Source: Chloroflexota bacterium
GTDB lineage: Bacteria; Chloroflexota; Limnocylindria; Limnocylindrales; CSP1-4
Length of the DNA: 6,426 nucleotides
Assembly: GCA_021815005.1 (NCBI GenBank)
Contig: JAKAHL010000122.1
Coordinates: 1-6,426, forward strand
Direction of reading: 5' to 3'
Shown: positions 1 to 4,702 of the stretch, piece by piece
Layout: each line of letters opens with the position of its first letter
Numbering within the stretch: position 1 is the stretch's first letter
Made by a program: the position numbers and the translations under genes
The notes under the pieces: model-generated
What the model was told of the DNA's origin: nothing
Database searches by the model: none
Seen by the model: the letters and a program-made list of their open reading frames with translations, nothing else

Positions 1-1
1 G

Positions 2-640
2 CTGCGCCTCACGCCGTCCCCGGCTCCGGCCGGCCGGGCGTGCGGAATCGCCCTGGCCGCGGCGGCGCGCGGCGCGCGCGTGGAGCTGGTGGGGAGGATC
101 GGCGAGGACGCGGCAGGCGAGGCCCTGGTCGTCGCCCTCTCGCGGGCCGGCATCGGCCACGCCGCGCTCCTGCGTGACCCAGCCCGGCCCACGCCAGTGC
201 TCGCGCCCGTCGCCGCCCAGGATGACGACGAGTCGCCGTTCGCGGATCCGGTCACGCCCAGCTCGCCGGTGGCGCCCGGCGCGCCGCGGCTGGATGGGGC
301 GGACATCGACCTGGCGATCCGGTATCTCGAGCCCAGCGGCGTCCTGGTCGCCACCGACGAGGTGCCCGCCGACGCGCTCGCCTCGGCGCTCCGCGCGGCC
401 GCCTACGCGGGCCTGCGGCCGGTGGTGCTCGTCGCCCCGAGCGCCGTGGCGCGCGCCCTGCCTCCCGGCCTGCCCGGGGACGCGACGGTGCTCGCGGCCC
501 CGGACGCGGACGGTGACGCGGGGGCGTTCGAGGCGCTGGTCGGCGCGTATGCCGCGGCCCTCGACGCCGGGGCGTCGCCCGCGGAGGCGTTCGAGTCCGC
601 GCAGGGGGCCACGGGCTGGGAGCCGGCCGCCGCCGACTGA
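2..640 (+). CDS. PfkB-family carbohydrate kinase-like protein, 3' part, probably degenerate
   Basis: The gene enters from the left edge, so its start is not visible; the frame is open from base 2 and ends with TGA at 638-640 (212 visible residues). The first 45 or so residues match the N-terminal part of ribokinase/PfkB sugar kinases: a PAGRACGIALA stretch followed by GARVELVGRIGEDAAGEAL, a GIGHAALLRD segment and PTP. Residues about 98-145 (DGADIDLAIRYLEP, then ALRAAAYAGLRPVVLVAPSA) resemble the following Rossmann-like core. The family then normally has a segment of roughly 70-100 residues leading to a DTxGAGDxF catalytic and anion-hole motif. Here the protein goes almost directly to DGDAGAFEALVGAYAAALDAG, which looks like the tail of that motif with the GAGD order lost. 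It is therefore shorter than the usual ~300 residues and probably lacks kinase activity. The GTG at base 80 is internal to the conserved fold and is not the start. Family assignment is moderately sure; substrate and activity are unknown. Confidence 0.6.
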   Translation: MRLTPSPAPAGRACGIALAAAARGARVELVGRIGEDAAGEALVVALSRAGIGHAALLRDPARPTPVLAPVAAQDDDESPFADPVTPSSPVAPGAPRLDGADIDLAIRYLEPSGVLVATDEVPADALASALRAAAYAGLRPVVLVAPSAVARALPPGLPGDATVLAAPDADGDAGAFEALVGAYAAALDAGASPAEAFESAQGATGWEPAAAD

Positions 641-643
641 CCG

Positions 644-660
644 CGCCCGATGGTCGGGCG
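644..660. terminator. Hairpin between convergent genes (first of two)
   Basis: CGCCCGA (644-650) and TCGGGCG (654-660) form a perfect 7-bp stem with a 3-base TGG loop, four bases past the TGA of the kinase-like gene. There is no T-run on either strand, so it is not a classical intrinsic terminator. Its place between two convergent stop codons makes a role in ending transcription from both sides reasonable. Confidence 0.4.
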
Positions 661-665
661 GACCG

Positions 666-680
666 CGGGCGGCGCGCCCG
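666..680. terminator. Hairpin between convergent genes (second of two)
   Basis: CGGGCG (666-671) and CGCCCG (675-680) form a perfect 6-bp stem with a GCG loop, directly next to the stop codon of the minus-strand SRAP gene. The arms are the same hexamers as in the neighbouring hairpin at 644-660, so the two structures can also pair with each other. It has no T-tract; a terminator role is inferred from position. Confidence 0.35.
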
Positions 681-1376
681 TCAGGGGAGCAGCAGGCCCC
701 CGCCGCCCTCGGCCGGGAGGAGCAGGTCCGGCCCGTCGTTGCGGACGCTGTTCACGAGCGGCCGCACCTCGTGGGCGCGCAGCGCCAGGTCCTCGCGCGG
801 CTCCAGCAGCGCGAGCAGCTCGCCCGGGTCCCGGGGCGACGGGTCCAGCCAGAGCGACCACTGATCGGGGCCGATGATGGCGGGCATCCTGTCGTGGATC
901 CGGGCCATGAACCCGTTGGGCCGCGTGGTGACCACCGTGAAGGTTCGGGACCACTCGCCCGACTCGGGGTCCTGGCGCCCGGTCCACAGGCCGGCCAGCG
1001 CCAGCGGCAGGCCGTTCGGGTCGTAGATCGCCATCGGCGTGCGGTCCCGCCCGGTGCGGAGCCACTCGTAGAAGCCGTCCACCGGGACCAGGCAGCGCCG
1101 CTTGCGGAAGGCGTCGCGGAACATCGGGCTGGCGGCCACGGTCTCGGCCCGGGCGTTGAACGTCCGCGAGGCGATCCGCGGGTCGTCGGACCAGGGCGGG
1201 ACGAGGCCCCAGCGGTAGCGGACGATCGCGCGCCGCTCCTCGCGCTGGACCACGACCGACGCCTCGTTGGTGGGCGCGACGTTGAACCGGGGGCCGGGCC
1301 CGTCGGTGAGGTCCTCGGCGTCGAAGATCCGCGCCAGCTCGGAGGTGGGGCGCTGCTGCTGGAACCGGCCGCACAT
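681..1376 (-). CDS. SRAP domain protein (YedK/HMCES family), abasic-site DNA-protein crosslinker
   Basis: The 231-residue product is a complete SRAP protein. Members of this family bind abasic sites in single-stranded DNA and form a stable thiazolidine crosslink through the amino-terminal cysteine, shielding the lesion during replication. The diagnostic residues are visible: MCGR at the start, so Cys2 becomes the N-terminus once Met is removed; FNVAPT at 31-36; WGLVPPW at 56-62; FNARAET with Asn74; VDGFYEW with Glu104; and the HDRMP motif with His161. These correspond to the catalytic and binding Cys2, Asn75, Glu105 and His160 of E. coli YedK. The length is normal for the family. The required Cys2 fixes the start at 1376. 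No Shine-Dalgarno sequence is visible, but TAGGCT lies exactly 7 bases upstream on this strand, suggesting a leaderless message. The gene is divergent from the rhomboid gene and convergent with the kinase-like gene. No SOS-type operator was recognised. Confidence 0.95.
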   Translation of the reverse strand: MCGRFQQQRPTSELARIFDAEDLTDGPGPRFNVAPTNEASVVVQREERRAIVRYRWGLVPPWSDDPRIASRTFNARAETVAASPMFRDAFRKRRCLVPVDGFYEWLRTGRDRTPMAIYDPNGLPLALAGLWTGRQDPESGEWSRTFTVVTTRPNGFMARIHDRMPAIIGPDQWSLWLDPSPRDPGELLALLEPREDLALRAHEVRPLVNSVRNDGPDLLLPAEGGGGLLLP

Positions 1377-1383
1377 GGGGCGG

Positions 1384-1389
1384 AGCCTA
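1384..1389 (-). promoter_or_regulatory. Putative -10 element of the SRAP gene (leaderless)
   Basis: Read on the minus strand this is TAGGCT, a TANNNT hexamer ending 7 bases before the ATG at 1376. That spacing places the transcription start at or within a base or two of the A of ATG. I cannot make out a convincing -35 element upstream. Confidence 0.5.
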
Positions 1390-1451
1390 CCGGACCTCGC
1401 CCCGGGTTGCCCGTGGTGTGCCCGCGGTGGCAAGGTCCCCGGGCCCCGAGC

Positions 1452-1463
1452 CCCCCGCGGGGG
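1452..1463. repeat. 12-bp GC palindrome in the divergent SRAP/rhomboid promoter region
   Basis: CCCCCGCGGGGG is a perfect 12-bp palindrome in the middle of the 138-base region between the two divergent genes. It is followed by two copies of CGCCCGTGT (1481-1489 and 1495-1503), the second running into the -10 element of the rhomboid gene. These could be operator sites, but in DNA this GC-rich such runs also arise by chance. Nothing else is recognisable in 1377-1514 apart from the two -10-like hexamers. Confidence 0.3.
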
Positions 1464-1502
1464 CCGCGCACACAGGCTCCCGCCCGTGTCCGCCCGCCCG
1501 TG

Positions 1503-1508
1503 TACCCT
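1503..1508 (+). promoter_or_regulatory. Putative -10 element of the rhomboid gene (leaderless)
   Basis: TACCCT matches TANNNT and lies 6 bases before the GTG start at 1515. With the usual -10 to +1 distance, transcription would start at or next to the start codon. The hexamer also supports GTG 1515 over upstream in-frame starts, since no Shine-Dalgarno sequence is present. Confidence 0.5.
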
Positions 1509-1514
1509 CGGCCC

Positions 1515-2741
1515 GTGACCGATCAGCCCGGCTTCGACCTCCAGCGCACGCTGGCCAGCAGCGGACCGCTCTCGCGTGAGCAGGCCATGGCGGCCCTCGA
1601 CCACGCGGCGGAGCTGATGGCCAGCGGCCGGCTCGCCGATGCGGCACGGCTCTACCAGCGCGTCATCGGCTTCGACGACCGGGCCGTGACGGCGGCCGCC
1701 ATGCTCGGCCTCGGGCAGGCGATGCTCGGGCTCGGCCAGGAGGACCAGGCCGTCGCGGCGTGGCGGGAGGTCACGCAGCTGCCGTCCACGCCGGCGGCGT
1801 ACCCGGCCTGGCGCCAGCTGGCGGACGCCCTCGCGCGCCGGGGCGACGTCGCGGGCGCGGCCGAGGCGTACCGCCAGGCCGATCGCCTGGCCCCGCCGCA
1901 AGACCGGCCGGAGGTGGCGGCCCGGCTTGCCCGCCTCCGCGCGGAGGCGGGCGCCACGGGCGGTGGGGCGCGGGCGCGGGCCGTGTCGGCCTCGGCGATG
2001 ACCCTCGCGATCATCGCGGTGACGACGGTCGTCTCGCTGGCGGCGGACATCGGCGGGACCGACGGCAACGGTCTGATGACCGCGCTCCAGCTCGACAAGG
2101 TTGCCGTGGCCGGCGGGGAGCTGTACCGGCTCGTGACCGTGGCCCTCGTCCACGCCACGCTGTTCCAGGACCCCCTGCACCTGCCGCTCAACATGTACGC
2201 CGTGTGGATCGTGGGGCCTTTCGTGGAGCGGCTGTACGGGCGGTGGAGGATGCTCGCCGTCTACATCGTGGCGGCCGTCGGGGCGTCGCTGATGTCGTTC
2301 GCCATGGGCTCGGCCGGCAGCGCCGACCAGTTCGCCGTCGGCGCGTCAGGCGCGATCTTCGGCCTGTTCGGGATCCTCGTCGGGGCGATCGCGGTGCAGC
2401 GGCCGGCGCTCGGGCCGAACCTGCGCGGGCTGTTCGCCAACCTCGTGGCCCTGGTCGTGATCAACCTGTACATCGGCGCCACGACGCCGGGCATCGACAA
2501 CTGGGCGCACGTGGGCGGCCTGCTGACCGGCCTCTGGCTGGGCGCGCTGTTCGCGCCGAGCGGCGTGCCCGCGCCCGGGTCCCTGTGGCGGCGTCCCGGG
2601 GCGCAGCCCGGCAGCTCGGTGCCGATCCTCGGCCAGGGCGGGATGCTGGTCGTCCAGGCGCTGGGGATGATCGGGCTGGTCGTGGCGTTCCTGACCCTCT
2701 GGTCGCACGGGTACGCGCTCTGGAGTCCGTACCTGGGCTAG
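1515..2741 (+). CDS. Rhomboid-family intramembrane serine protease with N-terminal TPR domain
   Basis: The 408-residue protein has two parts. Residues ~23-127 are helical and contain about three tetratricopeptide-like repeats (for example ASGRLADAARLYQRVIGFDD, GLGQEDQAVAAWREV and ARRGDVAGAAEAYRQADRLAP), likely a cytosolic protein-binding domain. Residues ~160-400 form the membrane domain, with about seven hydrophobic segments near 161-178, 222-240, 247-265, 273-293, 305-322, 329-347 and 375-396. Rhomboid hallmarks are present: an LYRLVT segment before the HxxxN pair (His222, Asn226 in HLPLN), the nucleophile motif GASG with Ser278, and the catalytic His332 in AHVGG. The catalytic dyad is therefore intact and activity is expected. 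These enzymes cleave transmembrane helices of substrate proteins; the substrate here is unknown. The GTG start is chosen because of the -10-like TACCCT just upstream and because residues encoded further upstream do not look like real protein. The stop codon overlaps that of the convergent sigma factor gene. Confidence 0.93.
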   Translation: MTDQPGFDLQRTLASSGPLSREQAMAALDHAAELMASGRLADAARLYQRVIGFDDRAVTAAAMLGLGQAMLGLGQEDQAVAAWREVTQLPSTPAAYPAWRQLADALARRGDVAGAAEAYRQADRLAPPQDRPEVAARLARLRAEAGATGGGARARAVSASAMTLAIIAVTTVVSLAADIGGTDGNGLMTALQLDKVAVAGGELYRLVTVALVHATLFQDPLHLPLNMYAVWIVGPFVERLYGRWRMLAVYIVAAVGASLMSFAMGSAGSADQFAVGASGAIFGLFGILVGAIAVQRPALGPNLRGLFANLVALVVINLYIGATTPGIDNWAHVGGLLTGLWLGALFAPSGVPAPGSLWRRPGAQPGSSVPILGQGGMLVVQALGMIGLVVAFLTLWSHGYALWSPYLG

Positions 2742-3373
2742 GACGTCGCGCCGCCCGCCGCCTCCGACACGGAATCGCCGAGGATGTCGCGCAGGCGCAG
2801 CAGCGCCGACCGGATGCGGGTCTTCGCGGTGCCGAGCGGGATCCCCAGCTGCTCGGCCACCTCGACGTGCGTGAGGCCCCCGAAGAACGCGAGCTCGAGC
2901 GCCCGGCGCTGGAGGGGCGTGAGCTCGCCGACGGCGGCGCGGACGCGATCCCGCCGGATCCGCAGCCAGGCCTCGCGGTCCACGTCGTCGTCGGCCACCT
3001 CGAGCTCCAGGTCCATGTCGACGGTCCGCTTGCGCACGTTCTGCTCGCGGCGCACCAGGTCGATCGCCTTGTGGCGGGCGAGCGAGAACAGCCACGGACC
3101 GGGAGCCCCGCGCGACGGGTCGAAGCGCGCCGCGTCGCGCCACACGGCCACGAACGTCTCCTGCACCACGTCCTGCGCGAAGCGCTCGGCCCCGGTGACC
3201 TGGTAGGCCAGCGAGTACAGGGGCCCGGCGTAGCGCGCGTACAGCGCCTCCACCGCCGACTCGTCCCGGGCGACGATCCGCGCCATCAGGGCGGCGTCCT
3301 CGGCCCGGCGCTGCGCGTTCGGGTCGGCGTCCTCGGCCCGGCGCTGCGCGTTCGGGTCTTCGAGCTCGGCCAC
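2738..3373 (-). CDS. ECF-type RNA polymerase sigma factor, SigK/SigL-like
   Basis: The 211-residue protein has the two-domain layout of ECF sigma factors. Region 2 spans ~28-112, with ALYARYAGPLYSLAYQVTG, the DVVQETFVAVWR core helix, a FDPSRG-x-PGPWLFSLARHKAIDLVRRE segment and promoter -10 recognition. A linker follows (~113-138, acidic). Region 4 spans ~143-197, with ELTPLQRRALELAFFGGLTHVEVAEQLGIPLGTAKTRIRSALLRLR, the helix-turn-helix that reads the -35 element. GTG 3373 is preferred as the start: it has a GGAGGT site just upstream, and the conserved DAALMARI helix begins before the alternative ATG at 3286. Residues 6-27 are two identical 11-residue units encoded by a perfect 33-bp tandem repeat. 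ECF19/SigK-type factors often sit next to an anti-sigma gene; none is seen here, since one neighbour is the convergent rhomboid and the other the divergent MetE-like gene. How it is controlled is unknown. Confidence 0.93.
   Translation of the reverse strand: MAELEDPNAQRRAEDADPNAQRRAEDAALMARIVARDESAVEALYARYAGPLYSLAYQVTGAERFAQDVVQETFVAVWRDAARFDPSRGAPGPWLFSLARHKAIDLVRREQNVRKRTVDMDLELEVADDDVDREAWLRIRRDRVRAAVGELTPLQRRALELAFFGGLTHVEVAEQLGIPLGTAKTRIRSALLRLRDILGDSVSEAAGGATS
3293..3358. repeat. Perfect 33-bp tandem duplication inside the sigma factor gene
   Basis: Bases 3293-3325 and 3326-3358 are identical 33-bp units placed head to tail. Read on the minus strand, each encodes DPNAQRRAEDA, giving residues 6-16 and 17-27 of the sigma factor, so the reading frame is kept. 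The absence of any mismatch suggests a recent duplication. Confidence 0.95.
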
Positions 3374-3376
3374 CTG

Positions 3377-3382
3377 ACCTCC
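3377..3382 (-). promoter_or_regulatory. Ribosome binding site of the sigma factor gene
   Basis: On the minus strand this reads GGAGGT, three bases before the GTG at 3373. The match to the anti-Shine-Dalgarno sequence is strong, though the spacing is shorter than usual. It supports GTG 3373 as the start. Confidence 0.5.
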
Positions 3383-3441
3383 GTCGGGACGGTGCGTCTG
3401 CCCGCCGCGGCACCCCGCGCAGGCGCCGTCCCCGCGGCCCG

Positions 3442-3447
3442 ATGATA
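3442..3447 (-). promoter_or_regulatory. Possible -10 element of the sigma factor gene
   Basis: Read on the minus strand this is TATCAT, a good -10 hexamer in an otherwise GC-rich 106-base divergent region. Transcription starting about 7 bases downstream would give a leader of roughly 60 bases ending at the GGAGGT site. No clear -35 box, and no GAAC-type ECF autoregulatory box, was recognised. Confidence 0.35.
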
Positions 3448-3466
3448 CCCAAGCCCGCCGGGACGG

Positions 3467-3472
3467 TACGAT
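3467..3472 (+). promoter_or_regulatory. Putative -10 element of the MetE-like gene (leaderless)
   Basis: TACGAT lies exactly 7 bases before the ATG at 3480, the same distance as TAGGCT in front of the SRAP gene. It implies a leaderless transcript and favours ATG 3480 over the in-frame ATG at 3489. A leaderless start leaves no room for a SAM or cobalamin riboswitch, and none is seen. Confidence 0.5.
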
Positions 3473-3479
3473 CATCCGC

Positions 3480-4592
3480 ATGTTCGCCATGCTGCAGGGG
3501 CCCTGGCCCCGCGTGACCTCCGACGGGATCGACCTGGCCGCGCTCGAGGCCGACGTGGCCGCTGGGCGCGCCGACGCGGCGGCGCTGGAGGCCGCGACCG
3601 GCCGGCTGGTGGGCGAGGTGCTCGCCGCGCAGGCGGACGCCGGGCTGGACCTCCTGACCGACGGGCAGGTGCGCTGGCCGGATCTCGCCGAGGCCGTGCG
3701 CCTCGCGATCCTCGAGGGCCGGCTCGCCGATGAGCGGCCGCTGCTCGCCGCGTGGCGGGCCGCCTCGCAGGCGGCGCCGGATGGCGCCACCGTGGCCCAG
3801 GCGGTGCCCGGCCCGTACACCCTCGGCCGCCGAGCCATCGACGACGCGGTCCGGCTGACCCGGGAGGCCGGCGAGGAGCCGCCGCACCCGGTCGGCCTGA
3901 CGGCCGCCCGGTTCGACGTGACGCTCGCCATCGCGGAGGCGCTCGCGGGCGAGATCGAGGCGCTGGTCGCGGCGGGCTGCCGGGTGGTGGTCGTCGAGGA
4001 GCCGGACGCGGTGGGCATCGGCGAGAGCGCATCCGAGCGGGCCCTGTTCGTCAATGCCGGCCAGCGGCTGCTGGCACGCTCGGGCGATGCCCATGCGATG
4101 CTCGCGATCCTCGGCGGCTCGGCCCACGGAGCCGGCGGCGAGACCGTCTTCGGCGCGCCGTGGCACTCGGTGCTGGTGGATCTCGTGGGCGGCCCCGACA
4201 ACTGGTACCTCGTGCGGCAGGCGCCCGGCGACCGCGGCATCGTGTGCGGCGTGCTGCAGGCGAGGGAGGACGGGCTGGAGGTGGACCAGGCTCCCGAGCT
4301 GGTCTGGGCGGCCCAGTACGCGGCCTCCTCGAACGACCGCGGGATGGCCAGGGTGGGCCTGACCAACGTCACGCGCCTCGCCGACCGCTCGCCGGCCGCC
4401 GCCCGCGTTGCCGCCCGCCAGCTGGCGCAGGCCGCGAGGTTCGCCGTGATGCCGCTGGCGGATGCCGTGGAGGCGGGACTCGACCCGCGCACGATCCGCG
4501 ACGCGCGCCCGGTCCCGGAGTTCCGCAACCGCGCCGCCCGGCGCCGCGCCGAGCACCAGGCCGAGCGCGGCGACCGTAACGAGGACCATTAG
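3480..4592 (+). CDS. Cobalamin-independent methionine synthase II-like (MetE C-terminal fold) protein, zinc ligands apparently missing
   Basis: The 370-residue protein matches the MetE catalytic-domain / UROD-like TIM-barrel family (methionine synthase II, COG0620 type). Visible family features are QGPWPRV at 6-12 (the usual GSfPR start), the AGLDLLTDGQVRWPDL segment at 54-69, VPGPYTLGR at 109-117, the EIEALVAAGCRVVVVEEPD segment at 158-176 (equivalent of the DEP motif, here EEP) and a C-terminal VGLTNVTRLADRSP region. True MetE enzymes transfer a methyl group from methyltetrahydrofolate to homocysteine using a zinc ion held by an HxC pair, a Glu and a Cys in an NPDCGL-type motif. Here the HxC position reads HAM (205-207) and the last motif is GLTNV, with no cysteine in either; the only cysteines are 167 and 256. 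The length fits a single-barrel protein without the N-terminal MetE domain. It may act on another substrate; direct methionine synthesis is doubtful. A 19-20 base direct repeat overlaps the 3' end. Confidence 0.78.
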   Translation: MFAMLQGPWPRVTSDGIDLAALEADVAAGRADAAALEAATGRLVGEVLAAQADAGLDLLTDGQVRWPDLAEAVRLAILEGRLADERPLLAAWRAASQAAPDGATVAQAVPGPYTLGRRAIDDAVRLTREAGEEPPHPVGLTAARFDVTLAIAEALAGEIEALVAAGCRVVVVEEPDAVGIGESASERALFVNAGQRLLARSGDAHAMLAILGGSAHGAGGETVFGAPWHSVLVDLVGGPDNWYLVRQAPGDRGIVCGVLQAREDGLEVDQAPELVWAAQYAASSNDRGMARVGLTNVTRLADRSPAAARVAARQLAQAARFAVMPLADAVEAGLDPRTIRDARPVPEFRNRAARRRAEHQAERGDRNEDH

Positions 4593-4611
4593 CGGCGACC
4601 GTTAACGAGGA
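4567..4611. repeat. Imperfect direct repeat spanning the stop codon of the MetE-like gene
   Basis: GCGGCGACCGTAACGAGGA (4567-4585) recurs as GCGGCGACCGTTAACGAGGA (4592-4611), 25 bases later and differing only by one inserted T. The first copy encodes the last residues of the MetE-like protein and the second begins on the final base of its TAG stop. It looks like a short tandem duplication at the gene end. Confidence 0.8.
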
Positions 4612-4643
4612 TGCCGCAGACTTGCCCTGCGCCCATGGCCCGA

Positions 4644-4678
4644 CCGGCGCCGCGCCCCGCGAGGCTCGGGCGCGCCGG
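4644..4678 (+). terminator. Hairpin in the gap between the MetE-like and aminotransferase genes
   Basis: CCGGCGC (4644-4650) and GCGCCGG (4672-4678) form a perfect 7-bp stem around a 21-base GC-rich interior, which also offers the alternative pairing GCGCCC (4652-4657) with GGGCGC (4668-4673). No T-run follows. It could attenuate or end transcription from the MetE-like gene, or be a leader structure for the aminotransferase; chance formation is also possible in such DNA. Confidence 0.3.
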
Positions 4679-4692
4679 CAGCACAACTCTTC

Positions 4693-4697
4693 GAGGA
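4693..4697 (+). promoter_or_regulatory. Ribosome binding site of the aminotransferase gene
   Basis: GAGGA lies 5 bases before ATG 4703. This supports ATG 4703 over the in-frame TTG at 4622, whose extra 27 residues (rich in Arg, Ala and Pro) do not resemble the family N-terminus. Confidence 0.6.
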
Positions 4698-4702
4698 CAT
4701 CG

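Noticed and set aside
80..82. GTG as start of the first gene.
   Set aside because: The same frame is open back to base 2 and the upstream residues belong to the conserved PfkB N-terminal fold, so this codon is internal.
174..1514. Long plus-strand open frame running in phase into the rhomboid gene, which would give an 855-residue protein.
   Set aside because: It crosses the kinase-like gene in another frame and lies antisense to the whole SRAP gene. Its translation is Arg/Pro/Ala-rich without family features, and the rhomboid has a better start at 1515.
1760..3445. Plus-strand 561-codon open frame across the rhomboid 3' part and antisense to the sigma gene.
   Set aside because: It is out of frame with the clear rhomboid motifs and opposite the sigma factor; composition is typical of a GC-driven shadow.
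3374..3479. Possible SAM or cobalamin riboswitch upstream of the methionine-synthase-like gene.
   Set aside because: The region is only 106 bases, shared with a divergent gene, shows no riboswitch-like conserved core, and the -10 hexamer suggests the mRNA begins at the start codon.
3374..3490. Extension of the sigma factor to an upstream minus-strand ATG (MANMRM) near 3490.
   Set aside because: The extension would overlap the start of the MetE-like gene and adds non-conserved residues; the GGAGGT before GTG 3373 fits better.
2346..4589. Very long minus-strand open frames opposite the sigma, MetE-like and rhomboid genes.
   Set aside because: In very GC-rich DNA stop codons are rare in antisense frames; the translations are Arg/Gly/Pro-rich shadows without recognisable domains.
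4622..4702. TTG start extending the aminotransferase by 27 residues.
   Set aside because: There is no ribosome binding site before the TTG, the extra residues are low complexity, and ATG 4703 has GAGGA at proper spacing.
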